Positions 12,730 to 22,632 of a DNA stretch of 64,000 nucleotides are shown here, piece after piece; position 1 is the stretch's first letter, and the number at the start of each line of letters is the position of its first letter. Made by a program: the position numbers and the translations under genes. The DNA lies in NCBI GenBank assembly GCA_950022655.1, contig OX465580.1:43212028-43276027 (forward strand), in the 5' to 3' direction. Below the pieces are notes generated by a model. It was not told where the DNA came from and did not search any database. It saw nothing but the letters and a program-made list of their open reading frames with translations. Source of the DNA: Alentia gelatinosa. Taxonomy: Eukaryota > Annelida > Polychaeta > Phyllodocida > Polynoidae.

Positions 12730-12886
12730 CACAGGGGGTAGGATAAAATCAAAACCTTATTCGTTTCAATCTTGACTCCCGGAGTTTTGGCTCCGGATAT
12801 CACTCGGCTCTGCCTCGTGATATCACTATGCCAAACTCCAGTCGTCGCATATGGGAGCCAAGATTAAAACTCATCCGGTTTTACGA
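12730..12886. repeat. Foldback MITE-like element, copy 2
   Basis: Inverted copy of 9000-9168. The outer arms remain, and the central hairpin has stem GATATCA/TGATATC where copy 1 has GACTTCA/TGAAGTC, around a conserved loop of GAGGC(G/A)(A/G)AGCCGAG type. Confidence 0.75.
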
Positions 12887-12892
12887 TAGTTC

Positions 12893-13045
12893 CGTACGAC
12901 ACTCCGGTCCATGGTTTTGAGGCCGTATAACCACAGGTTTGAATCCGTATACCACAGTTATGGTATCTGACAGTTTTTATACAATGGGCCGTGGTTTACT
13001 GAGTCCCCATATATTTTCAATGGTGACATTGTATACGATAGATAA
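12893..13045. repeat. Dispersed repeat of about 150 bp
   Basis: Inverted copy of sequence at about 16765-16885 and 17050-17175. Shared words include TGGTATACGGATT and ATATGGGGACTCAGT. Confidence 0.7.
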
Positions 13046-13429
13046 TAAGAACTCTAACATGATCGAAATTTGAGTGTTGTCCCCACATTGTCCTGTCAGA
13101 TTTGGTAAGGTGCCCCGCCAAAGTGACCCTTTAAGCGGGGTTAAGAAGCATTTTGTACCAAAATAACTGCATCCTTAACCCAATCCTTACGAACAAATTT
13201 TGTACTGCATCGTGTAGGCGGCGATGCCAGCTCATGTGTATGGTTGGTAAGGGCGAGCACCAAATTTCACAAATGGTGTCATGTGACGTGATTTTTGTTA
13301 CTATGGCAACCATTTCATATATTTTTTCAATAATTATGTTGGTCATATCTAAATACATATTTTGTGTAAAAATGGTGTTAAAGTATTAAGTATTTCATGA
13401 ATTATGGGCCTAAATTGTGAAATGTCAAA

Positions 13430-13525
13430 TGATGCCATTTGGCATCATTCGCCCGAGGCTGGGGAATGCCATATGGCATCATTCGCCCGTGGCTGGGGAA
13501 TGCCATAGTGGCATCATTAGGAAGG
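13430..13525. repeat. Short tandem repeat, about 41-bp unit
   Basis: ATGGCATCATTCGCCCG followed by GGCTGGGGAATGCC occurs twice, with a third partial unit. Inverted diverged relatives lie at 23675-23760. Confidence 0.75.
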
Positions 13526-13537
13526 AAAGGGTTAAGC

Positions 13538-13612
13538 GGGGTGTCCCCTTAAGCGGGGTGTCCCCTTAAGCGGGGTGGCCCCTTAAGCGGGGTGTCCCGG
13601 GAGAGGGGTTTT
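13538..13612. repeat. CCCCTTAAGCGGGGTG repeat cluster
   Basis: Four near copies of a palindrome-like word around GTCCCCTTAAGCGGGGT. Related forms occur at 31110-31175 and 50600-50790. I recall this class of element as common in marine invertebrate genomes. Confidence 0.7.
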
Positions 13613-13619
13613 ACTGTAA

Positions 13620-14330
13620 TTCTCAAAACAATTAGTGAAACATGATTTACACTGCGAGGCCATGGGGTGATCTGCCCACTTTGCAACCAGCATTGTAGAT
13701 TAACTGCGGGAAGGAATTGAACCATCGTACAGTGATATATCATGAGCTTTTATAATATGGTAATAAATATTGTAGTACAAAACAACGATTACACTAGAGT
13801 ACAATTACTGGCTCTTTATTACGCCACAAACAGTTAAGCCTCAGGCGGCATACGTGGGTACTCAAAGGTGAGCCGTCAGTCAAGCAATGCGTGCAAGAGG
13901 TAAGTAACATATGATACAGGTATATAACCTCAACCTCCACGCTCCACCTTGGGGGGGGGGGGGGGGGGGCTGGGTCAGCCCTCCATGTACCCCGGGTCCT
14001 CGACGGGCGCTCTATGCAAGTATATCACTCCAACCTTTGTAAGTTACACACGGGTAACAAGGTACCGGGCGGTTGCCCTGGTAGTCGCCTCCTCCAAGTG
14101 GTTAGATGTATATCTGGGGTCTACATGGGGTTGGATGTAGACCTCAGGTCTACATGTATGGGGTTGGATGTATACCTGAGGGCTACATTGATTTAGATGC
14201 ATATATGAGCTCTACATTGGTTTAGATGTATACCTGAGGTCTACATGTGCTTTGATGTATACCTGAAGTCTACATGGAGTTGGATGTATACCTGAGGTCT
14301 ACATGAGGTTTTTTATTTGTAAACCTGAGG
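13620..14330. repeat. Composite minisatellite element, copy with LTR insertion
   Basis: Head module at 13620-13770 (AGTGAAACATGATTTACACT onward), then a sequence starting TTGTAGTACAAAACAACG that resembles the reversed LTR family (about 13772-14095), then the 29-bp array at 14096-14330. The other composites run straight from head to array, so the LTR-like part is an insertion. Confidence 0.65.
13950..13969. repeat. Poly-G tract
   Basis: Uninterrupted run of about 18 G, potentially quadruplex-forming and prone to sequencing error in length. Confidence 0.85.
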
Positions 14331-14501
14331 TGCATGGCATGTCGGGATTCGTACGGGAGCACTAAGAGCTTGTCAATTTTGCTTTGATTTCTATGTTACT
14401 TTGTCATTTTGAAATGATTTATTTCAAAATTCTATAATAATAGCTCCATATTAAGTTTTATGTTTATTGAGCCATTATTTTCAATTTTATTTTAAAAAAA
14501 C

Positions 14502-16225
14502 GACAATTATTGAAATAGTTAGTGAAACATGATTTACACTGCGGGGCCACGCGGTGATCTGCCCACTTTGCAACCAGCATTATATATAAACTGCGGGATG
14601 GAATTGAACCATCGTACAGTGATATATCATGTGCTTTTAAGGTAATAAATGTAGAAACACAGTAAAACATCCTTACGACAATATGGGGTTACAAGTATAC
14701 CTGAGGTCTACTTGGGGTTAGTTGTATAACTGGGGTCTACAAGTGGTTAGTTGTATACCTGGGGTCTAGATGGGGTTGGATGTATACCTTGGGTCTACAA
14801 GTGGTTAGTTGTATACCTGGGGTCTAGATGGGGTTGGGTGTATACCTGGGGTCTACAAGTGGTTAGTTGTATACCTGAGGTCTACATCGGGTTAGTTGAA
14901 GAACTGGGGTCTACAAGTGGTTAGTTATATACCTGAGGTCTACATGGGGTTGGATGTATACCTTAGGTCTACAAGTGGTTGGTTGTATACCTTGGGTCTA
15001 GATGGGGTTGGATGTATACCTGGGGGCTTCACGTGGTTAGCTGTATACCTAGGGTCTAGATGGGGTTGGATGTATACCTGGAGCCTACAAGTGGTTAGTT
15101 GTATACCTGGGGTCTAGATGGGGTTGGATGTATACCTGGGGTCTACACGTGGTTAGCTGTATACCTGGGGTCTGCAAGCGGGTTAGATGTGTGGTGGTCG
15201 CCGCCTGTCTAGCAGGTTGGATGACCCCTATCCGGAATACTAGTTCCAGGCAGGATCCCACCCTACGTTATCTACGTAGGTTGGTTCGGTTTTCGGTGAG
15301 TTTACACGGACCTAGTCACACACATGAATGTTTATTAACAACTACTTATATACTTATTTAATAGTCAAAATATAATCGACAGATGAATTGCATGCCTGAT
15401 GGGGCTATCTAGATGTACCTCATTGAACTGAAGTATAAGCATAAAAGGGTATAGTGGTAGACCGCTAAATGTACTTCATTGGCGAACTATATCAATAAAA
15501 AAAACCAAAAAAAACAAAAACAACACAGCACACACGTTTAATAAACAGGAATGTTTATTAACAACTACTTCCCAGAAAGATCTGGAAGATCTTTCCCACA
15601 GGTACAGTACCCCAGCACAACGTGCCAGGTAACGCTGGAGAGGCTTATCTAAAAGACTCGCCTAAAGACCAGGAAGGTTATGAGAACCCGCCTACAAAGT
15701 GAGGGCCCAAGGGTCTGTTCCGTATAAGAGACGCGCTAGGACAGCCTGTCGACCTACTGTGAACGCTGAGTATATATACCCAGCGTTACGTAATCCCAGT
15801 CTCCGCCGCGCCACTCTCGTGTGCGGCGTTGCCCGGAATCACTACACAGTAAGGAACGGCACGTCGCGCCTCCTTCCGTAGAACACACGAACACTGCTGG
15901 ACTCCCACCCCATTACAGATGTATACCTGGGGTCTAAAAGTGGTTAGTTGTTTACCTGGGTTCTAGATGGGGTTGGATGTATACCTGGGGTCTAGATGGG
16001 GTTAGATGTATACCTGAGGTCTACATGAGGTTGGATGTATACCTGAGGTCTACAAGCGGGTTAGATGTATACCTGAGGTCTACATGGTTACGAGTTGGGT
16101 TGTTTTCTTTTATTGTTGGTGATTCTCTCATCGGCTTTGGAGTCATTGAATCCTGTAAATATAACCATTGAAATATCTCAACTTATTAGTCGATGCATCA
16201 CTGAATACAAAAAAAATAAGTTTGA
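14502..16225. repeat. Composite minisatellite element interrupted by a solo LTR
   Basis: Head 14502-14655, 29-bp array 14685-15189 and 15918-16085, tail 16085-16225 (GTTACGAGTTGGGTTGTTTT onward). The same order occurs without interruption at 22633-23650. The array is split by the insertion at 15190-15917. The head contains, on the minus strand, a perfect tRNA T-arm-like hairpin GATGGTTCAATTCCATC. Confidence 0.85.
15190..15917 (-). mobile_element. Solo LTR-like insertion, 728 bp, 4-bp TSD GATG
   Basis: Starts TGTGGTGGTCGCC and ends CCCATTACA (TG...CA ends). It is flanked by GATG at 15186-15189 and 15918-15921. The paralogous array at about 23337-23350 shows the empty site (GGTTAGATGTATACCTGGGG). 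On the minus strand a TATATATA box (near 15775) precedes AATAAA signals (near 15550 and 15332), which suggests minus orientation. No internal coding region remains, so this is the usual product of LTR-LTR recombination. Confidence 0.75.
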
Positions 16226-16242
16226 ACTTTCACAGATCTTAT

Positions 16243-16391
16243 ACGGAAACTGGCTTACTGTCTTCATACGTCAAAAATATGCGGTGAAATTGTTGATCAC
16301 ATACATCCCGATACCATAGGCAGAGGGATGTATGTGATCAACAATTTTACCAAGTATTTTGACGAATGAAGACAGTCAACCTGTTTTCGTA
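16243..16391. repeat. Long hairpin, variable-stem family, copy A
   Basis: About 66-bp imperfect stem. Arm ends such as GTTGATCACATACATCCC pair with GGGATGTATGTGATCAAC. The loop is GATACCATAGGCAGA. Immediately downstream comes TATTATTATATACCT, and near 16520 its inverse AGGTATATAATA, with a shared word AGCGGGCAGTAT between them. Compare 20746-20891. Confidence 0.85.
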
Positions 16392-16540
16392 TTATTATAT
16401 ACCTAAAAATGGCGAAATTTTACCTGGTCATGTGATCACATACCCCATACGTCACAGTGTGGCGTACGGGTATAAATACGCCATGGGTAGGAGCGGGCAG
16501 TATGTGTGGGTTATACGGCCACAGGTATATAATAATCCAG
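16392..16540. repeat. Body of the hairpin element, copy A
   Basis: Bounded by TTATTATATACCT (about 16390) and AGGTATATAATAA (about 16523), a 13-bp inverted repeat. It contains AGCGGGCAGTAT. Probably one mobile unit together with the hairpin at 16243-16391. Nothing coding. Confidence 0.6.
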
Positions 16541-16764
16541 GTTATAGCACTGTTGTTTAATGAAATTTTGAAATAAATGCAGGATTATTCACCCTCTGCT
16601 CTACTTGATGCCAATTACAGTGCCATAATCTGTTCCTGCAGTTATCACAGTGTCACCTTCTGTAACAAGTCCATTGCAAGCTGATTGAAATGCCTTGCAT
16701 TGTGGCATTTATCAAACAGCTGTTTTGATCAATGGGAGGCTGTTAACTTTCCCTTTATTTTCCA

Positions 16765-17046
16765 TCATATACAAAGTACCCAATGAAAATGTATGGGGAC
16801 TCAGTAAACCACTACCCATGTCAGATACCATAACCATGGTATACAAATTCATATCTATGGTATACGGCCTCAAAGTCATTGTATGTATGAAAATAGTCCC
16901 TTTGTGTAAACGCCTCGGTCCGTACAAACGGTAAAATAGCATCTCGTTCTGTGACTTGTACAGCATGGTCAGGACGTTCTATATAATTATTTTCTATGTA
17001 TACCTGGGGTCTACATGGGGTTGGATGTAGACCTGTGGTCTACATG
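16765..17046. repeat. Dispersed repeats with a two-unit minisatellite
   Basis: Holds GTATGGGGACTCAGTAAACC (also at 12893-13045 inverted and 17090), a half copy (16905-16990) of the foldback at 17361-17515, and two 29-bp minisatellite units at 16996-17046. Confidence 0.6.
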
Positions 17047-17360
17047 CCATTAAATTTTTTATCCATTGTATACAGAGCCCCCATTGAAAATGTATGGGGA
17101 CTCAGTTAACCACTACCCATTGTATAAAACCTGTTTAAAAACTGTTACTGTGGTATACGGATTTAAACCTGTGGCTTACTATATATACCCATGCCGTATA
17201 TACTGTAAATAAGCACTGTTTTGGCATATGACGTAAAAATACTGTACGGACCAGTGGTCCGTACACTATTATACGGACCACCTAGCCATACACATTTTTC
17301 AAATTTTGGTTGTTAAGAAAAATGAAATTGATTTTTTCTTTAAATTTCGGGTATATAGTA

Positions 17361-17515
17361 AATATATAACGTCCAACCATGCTTGTACAAGCCACAGAAC
17401 TCGATGATAATTTACCGTTTGTACGGAACTCGGCGTAAACGCCTCGGTCCGTACAAACCGTAAATTAGCATCTCGTTCTGTGACTTGTACAGCATGGTCA
17501 GGACGTTCTATATAA
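17361..17515. repeat. Foldback palindrome, about 70-bp arms
   Basis: The left arm (ATAACGTCC...ACCATGCTTGTACAAG...CCGTTTGTACGGA) is nearly the reverse complement of the right arm (TCCGTACAAACCGTAAATT...CTTGTACAGCATGGT...GGACGTTCTATA). The spacer is only a few bases. A single arm recurs at 16905-16990 and, diverged, at 31515-31610. Confidence 0.85.
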
Positions 17516-17528
17516 TTACTGCCTCAAA

Positions 17529-17778
17529 ACGAGCCCTGCATAAATGCTAAAAATACTTTACCCTCTCCAAATTTTGCCAAAATCAAGCCTAACTACATGG
17601 CCAAATCAATAATCATACTCACATACACATTGTCAGAAGCAGGATTGCGATTAGCAGTGTTTCATTTAGCAGCGGATCACAGCAGCACAAGCAGGACGGT
17701 GGCAGGGCGCCAGAAAAGCTTGTAGAGGCCTTCGCGGCCGTTCGTATCACGTTTGAAAATGGCGGCTGTTGACATCCG
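17529..17778 (+). repeat. Segmental duplicate of the TMEM9 upstream region
   Basis: Direct copy of 24149-24400 at high identity with small indels. Shared words include CAAATCAATAATCATACTCA, GTCAGAAGCAGGATT, GCCAGAAAAGCTTGT and GGCCTTCGCGGCCGTTCGTA. Both copies keep AAAATGGCGGC, a YY1-type promoter motif (17756-17766 here). The frame open at 24200-24391 is broken here by an indel, which argues against coding. Confidence 0.85.
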
Positions 17779-18080
17779 CAGCGGTACGATTCACCATGCG
17801 TGTGTACCCCTGAGGTATACAACGCCAATGTAGCCCTGAGGTCTACTATGTTTTCAGCCAATCAGCAGGCAGTGCGCCTTGCACCCGGCCACATCACCTT
17901 CACTGAAGTTCTCTACACGCAATAAAGTAGTTCTCCCTTTACAGACTCAATTCATAACTAAAAATATTACAATCTGCCAATATATATAAAATAAACTTCT
18001 GCATTTATAGATTATTCAATCTTGATTTGTCAGTCTTTGATCTAACAGTTTCCTATATGGAATCACAATTCGCAGCTCTG
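17778..18080 (+). repeat. Dispersed repeat, copy 2 (related to 8465-8763)
   Basis: Direct diverged copy of 8465-8763, directly abutting the duplicated TMEM9-upstream segment. The first 70 bp resemble, inverted, the immediate upstream sequence of TMEM9 (24437-24500). Confidence 0.75.
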
Positions 18081-18691
18081 CCTAGTATTACAAGTACAAC
18101 AACATTGTCATTTCAGTTTATCACTAGCTTCTGTAGCATCAAAAACTTGAGCCTTGCTTTTAAAACAATCTGCTGCCTTCATAGCAATACATCATCATCG
18201 GTAGATTCCAGACTGCTCGACCCAGGCATTATATAGAGAAGGTCTGTCTATCCATGATAATTGATATAGCTAAGGTACGGTAGGTTGTTTACTAATTAGA
18301 TGGGGTATAGCAATTAGCATCGGCCGTTTTTGCGTTCGCGGCACCTATCGTCGTGGCGACCGAAACAAGTTAGTTTTTAATGTTATTTTTATAGATTAAT
18401 AATATAAGAAGGTGACTTTTCTGCTCCCCATTATCTAGCGCATAACCCATATCAAGGTACATACGTAGACAGTCCAATAAAATCCCAAATCCCATAGCCG
18501 AGTGAATATTCTGAAGCGCACCAAACATGATGGTGAACAGGGACTAAGACCAAGCACGAATATGTTTCTGATTTTATCTTAGCCTGGAAATATTCATCTC
18601 TTTATCACCTGTTGAGAACGAGTTACCGTTCTCGCAAGCCTGTTGAGAACGAGTTCGTAATGCTAAGCCTATGGACGTTTATACCAGGCTA

Positions 18692-19200
18692 AGATAATGT
18701 ATCTAACTCCATGTAGACCTCAGGTATACATCCAACCTCATGTAGACATTAGATATATATCTAGCTCCATGTAGATGTCAGGTACGCAGCTTACTTCATA
18801 TATGCCTGAGGTTCTGTGTATTCTAGAATAGCTACTAGAAACACTATACTATTATGTCTCCTAATAAATTATATGAAAAAAGCCTTGGTGTAAAAAAGAA
18901 GAGTAAATAACATAGATATATGAATGTCACAAATTCTTTATCCATACAATGTTATGACAGTTATGGCTCCTGGTATCTAGGTTCAATTCCTAGCCTGGTC
19001 TTCAATATTGCTGGTGCGAAAGGGAACAACTTGGCCAGTGGTTCCTACAGGAGTCATAACTTGCATCTAATCCACAGCAGAAGTTCTCGCAGTATTCTGA
19101 AATTGAATACTTTATTTCACATGTGTATCAAACCAGTATTGTTATTAATCTTACAAAGGATGTACATTATAATTACACACGACACAGGACTGCAATTATT
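18692..19200. repeat. Composite element: short 29-bp array plus tail
   Basis: About three minisatellite units, then a tail with AAAAAAGCCTTGG (about 18878) and a T-arm-like hairpin CTAGGTTCAATTCCTAG (18977-18993) inside a 12-bp inverted repeat TTATG(G/A)CTCCTG. It is paralogous to 20345-21810 and shows the empty site of the solo LTR found there. Confidence 0.75.
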
Positions 19201-19650
19201 ATTTCATTTCAATAAAAGCTTCACATTGAGCTGGTTAAAAAAATAAACATGAGTTTTTAAAAATCTAGACTAATCTCCCTATGTCTTGTGTGTTGGTGGA
19301 ATCAGCACTTTAATGGTGTATGATTTTCTATTACATCAGGCTTGTTTCTAAGTGTGTTTCAGGGTGTGTTGTGACCTATTTTTCTGAGTTGGGAAAGGCA
19401 ATTCGCAGTTGTGTCATGAATAACAAGCCAATATTTATAAACAGATACAAGTAAGTAAAAAACGCCACAACTTCACAACCGGTGTACTTTTTTGAAGACA
19501 GTTTATTGTATAAGATGTTTAATCACAAGAAAGACATTAGATGTCTGGACCTATAGTGAACGTTTCAGTGTTAGTAACCTTCTTCTGGACATAGAATGTC
19601 TTCATAAAGCTTAGACTTTCTCCTAGTTGTTGGTGTACTTTTTCTGTTGT

Positions 19651-19932
19651 TTTTTTTTGTTTTGGTAGTTTAACGTCCAATTTGTTCAATTAGACTTACT
19701 TTGGGTTTGATCGAATCTATGAGATGAATGTAGGAGAAATCCCACCCCTACACATTTACCGAGGTGAGAGTTCTTTTACTTCCCACACCACATAGACATG
19801 GTATGAGAAGGATTGGCCTTTGATATAGCAGTAAATCTACCACTGCTGGGGGGTGAAGGAGAAAAGTGGCTGCAGTGGGATCTGAATCAACAAAGTCCCA
19901 TGCTCCTTACCACTGAGCTATCTCCCTGCCCA
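19651..19932 (-). mobile_element. tRNA-derived SINE
   Basis: On the minus strand it starts GGCAGGGAGATAGCTCAG, with A box TAGCTCAGTGG followed by a B-box-like GATTCAGATCC, a unique body of about 200 bp, then GGACGTTAAACTACC and an A-rich end. Length, tRNA-like promoter and poly-A-like tail are typical of a pol III SINE. The tail sequence is a type I associate with mollusc and other lophotrochozoan SINEs. Confidence 0.8.
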
Positions 19933-20344
19933 CGCCGGTCGCTTTAGTTATGCTTGCGTGCAAGCATATCCAGTCTGCACCACGAGGAGGCGAGGCGACC
20001 AAGAGGGTGAACAGATTGGTAATTTCTGTCCACCCCAGCAGACCTGTTGGTGTACATATCATATAGATGTGTCATGGCTACGGTTCTCTGGCGTTGATTG
20101 AATATCGGAATGAATATTGAACAGTTTCTTTTTAAAAAGCACTGTATGATGGTTTGATTTCATCCTGTGGTTCACCAATACTGGTAATGCTGCTTGAAAA
20201 GTGGGCAGCTGACCACATGGCTCCGCATGGCTCCGCAGTGAAAATCAAATTTCACTCTTCCTTTCTATTACTCATCATGTTTTAAGTCATGATTCAATGC
20301 GAGTTACTGTCTTCCTATATAAACCCATAGCAAGGCACAAGCCT

Positions 20345-20740
20345 GAGCTATACATCTTATCACATGTACACAAGAGATATACATCTATCCATGTGTAGAC
20401 CTGAGGTATACATCTAACCCCATGTAGACCTGAGGTATACATCTAATCCCATGTAGACCTGAGGTAGACATTTAAAGCCATGTAGACCTGAGGTATACAT
20501 TTAAACCATATGTAGACCTGCGGTATACATTTAAACCATATGTAGACCTCAGGTATACGTCTAACCAAATGTAGACCTCAGGTATACATCTAACTATATG
20601 TAGACCTCAGGTATACATCTAACCACATACACTATACTCTAAATTATGTCCCCCAATAATTTAGATGAAAAAAGACTTGGGAGTTAAAAAGTAGAGTAAA
20701 TAGCACTAATATGTGAACATCACAAATGCTACATCTGTAC
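20345..20740. repeat. Composite element: 29-bp array plus tail (5' part)
   Basis: About ten minisatellite units (plus-strand ATGTAGACCTGAGGTATACA), then a tail with ATGTCCCCCAATAATTTAGA and AAAAAAGACTTGG. The tail resumes at 21585 after two insertions. Confidence 0.85.
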
Positions 20741-20745
20741 TATTA

Positions 20746-20891
20746 GGAAACATCCTTACTGTGGACGAAACGGTTCCTGTTCGAGGTCAGTCATTGATTT
20801 CATACTGCCTGATGCCATAGGCGGAAGGCAGTATGAATTCAAAGACTGGCCGAGAACAAGAACCGTTTCGCCTACAGTGAAGACGTTTGCT
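20746..20891. repeat. Long hairpin, variable-stem family, copy B
   Basis: About 65-bp stem. GACGAAACGGTTCCTGTTC pairs with GAACAAGAACCGTTTCGCC, and ATTTCATACTGCCT with AGGCAGTATGAATT. The loop GATGCCATAGGCGGA is nearly identical to the copy A loop, but most of the stem sequence is unrelated to copy A. Confidence 0.85.
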
Positions 20892-21040
20892 TATTATTAT
20901 ATACCTTAAATCGATGAAAAAACATTATTTTGATGACTTACTAAGTCACACTCACAGCGGGCACGCACATAATTATTACTGCACCCCTAGCAGCGGGCAG
21001 TATTTCATAGACATTTGCACACAGGTATATAATAAAATCA
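20892..21040. repeat. Body of the hairpin element, copy B
   Basis: Bounded by TTATTATATACCT (about 20893) and AGGTATATAATAA (about 21023), with AGCGGGCAGTAT between, as in copy A. The rest is largely diverged. Comparison with the empty paralogue near 18935-18950 indicates that hairpin and body inserted together (about 300 bp). Confidence 0.65.
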
Positions 21041-21051
21041 TGTTATGATAG

Positions 21052-21580
21052 TGTAGTATTAATAGGATTAATACTCCCGGAGGAGAGACTCTTGCCTCTG
21101 GCTAGCCGGAGGTGCCGGAGGGAGTGCCGGAGGCACCGGAGGAGGAGCGCGGAGCCTCCTCCTGGGGCCGCTAGGGGTCGCCCGGACCAGTAGTGACGTC
21201 ATGACAGCCTGGGGCGAGCCTCCTATAAAATTGGTGACTGACCCTCCGGGAGTCAGTCTGGACTGGGACTAGATGCGGTACACCTCCGGGAAACTTGGAC
21301 TGAGTAGCTGAGACCTCCGGCAGACCGGAGTGTTAGACGAAACCACCACGTACCTGACAGACGCAACGGGAGACGGGCGCGCCGTCGACCGGGAGACCAG
21401 AGGAGAACAGACTGAGAAACTCACTAACCTTAGATACAGGCGTAGCCTCCGGATCGTACTTCTTAGCCTCCGGCTCGTCCTTACCTTAGTCATACTTACC
21501 ATGTGCCGCATGAGGCTTGACTTGCTTACCTGAATAAACCTTTGTAAATATACTCCGGTGTGATCGTATTCTGTACTACA
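21052..21580 (+). mobile_element. Solo LTR, 529 bp, 4-bp TSD ATAG
   Basis: Starts TGTAGTATTAATAGG and ends TTCTGTACTACA, with ATAG on both sides (21048-21051, 21581-21584). A TATAAAA box at about 21225 and AATAAA at 21532 give U3-R-U5 order on the plus strand. The GC-rich interior repeats the word CTCCGG/CCGGAG many times. The paralogous locus at about 18940-18960 lacks it. Relatives lie at 11820 and about 13772. Confidence 0.85.
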
Positions 21581-21584
21581 ATAG

Positions 21585-21810
21585 TTATGGCTCCTGGTAC
21601 CTAGGTTCAATTCCTAGCCTGGTCTTAGTATTGCTGGTGCGAAAGGGAACAACTTGGCCAGTGGTTCCGCCAGGAGTCATAATTTGCATCTAATCCTCAG
21701 CATAAGTTGTCACAGTATTCTGAAATTTTATTAATTTCTTTATTTCACATGTGTATCAAACCAGAATTTTTATAAAACTGACAAAGGATGAACATTTTAA
21801 TTACACAAGA
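21585..21810. repeat. Composite element tail, resumed after insertions
   Basis: Matches 18949-19180: GTTATGGCTCCTGG, CTAGGTTCAATTCCTAG, GCGAAAGGGAACAACTTGGC, CAGGAGTCATAA, then an AT-rich stretch. Confidence 0.85.
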
Positions 21811-22044
21811 ATGGACTGCACATAATAGAATCTCCACATTGAGCTTGTTAAAATGATGAATATGAGTTTTTGAAATGTAGATACATGACATGAGAATATA
21901 AACTCTAACATGATCAAAATTTGAGTGCGAGAACTCAGCACAATAATTGAATAATTGCACATCAGCACTGCACATGATAAATTAATATTGTATGTGCAAT
22001 CAATAGGGCATGTATTTGATAAGGGGTCCCCGTAGTATTTGCAT

Positions 22045-22138
22045 ACATGGGTCCGCCGGCTTTACCGCACAGCAGGGATTGGCACTTGCACCATCTAGCA
22101 TTAAGTGAAACAACACTGCTCGACTACCCTGACCCCTA
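22045..22138 (+). repeat. Copy of the 10.8-kb array flank
   Basis: GGGTCCGCCGGCTTTACCGC through CTACCCTGACCCCTACA, as at 10850-10935, where it directly abuts the minisatellite. Here no array follows. Confidence 0.75.
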
Positions 22139-22632
22139 CAGTATCATTAAATACCACCTTTAATTTAAAACTAGCGACTTCGTCGAATCGTATTTGGCTA
22201 AATGGAAAACCATCGTAAAAAAACAGGCACAACGCCATCTGGTGAAAATCAGCTGCAGTTAACCACAGGTCCTTACAGCTCCTATTATTTCGATGACACA
22301 GGTATTTTGCCAGCAACCAGCACAATTATTCTCGTAGCTGATCACGGGGCAAGGTATTTGGAAAACTATAGTTCTAAATTATGATTTCAGTACAGATAGA
22401 AACAAATCCTAAGGATAGAAGTACATCTGTGTAGACAAACACAAAAAAGAGTAGCAGGATTCAGTTAAGAATTGCACGAGATTCTCACTCTCGTGGCTCT
22501 TCAATCTCCATGCCTAGGTCTGGTTCACTTTGTCTCTGTGTACGGCAGCAACTCCATGCGGATATCACAAAATTCTACCGTTTTAGATATAGTAGGTAAT
22601 CAGGAGTTCTTGGTTTTGTGATGTAATCTATG

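Noticed and set aside
14896..15361. Open frames of 60-80 codons in the 29-bp arrays, with repeated peptides such as YTWGL and VYLRST
   Set aside because: They exist because units without in-frame stops rotate through all frames. Peptides change frame every unit, and copies in both orientations and other loci are not frame-conserved.
18977..18993. tRNA gene suggested by the T-arm-like hairpin
   Set aside because: Only the T arm fits. D arm, anticodon arm and acceptor stem are not found at the right spacing.
22202..22384. 60-codon plus-strand frame (ILPATSTIILVADHG)
   Set aside because: Looks protein-like in places, but no family recognised, no flanking splice evidence, and the opposite strand is also open.
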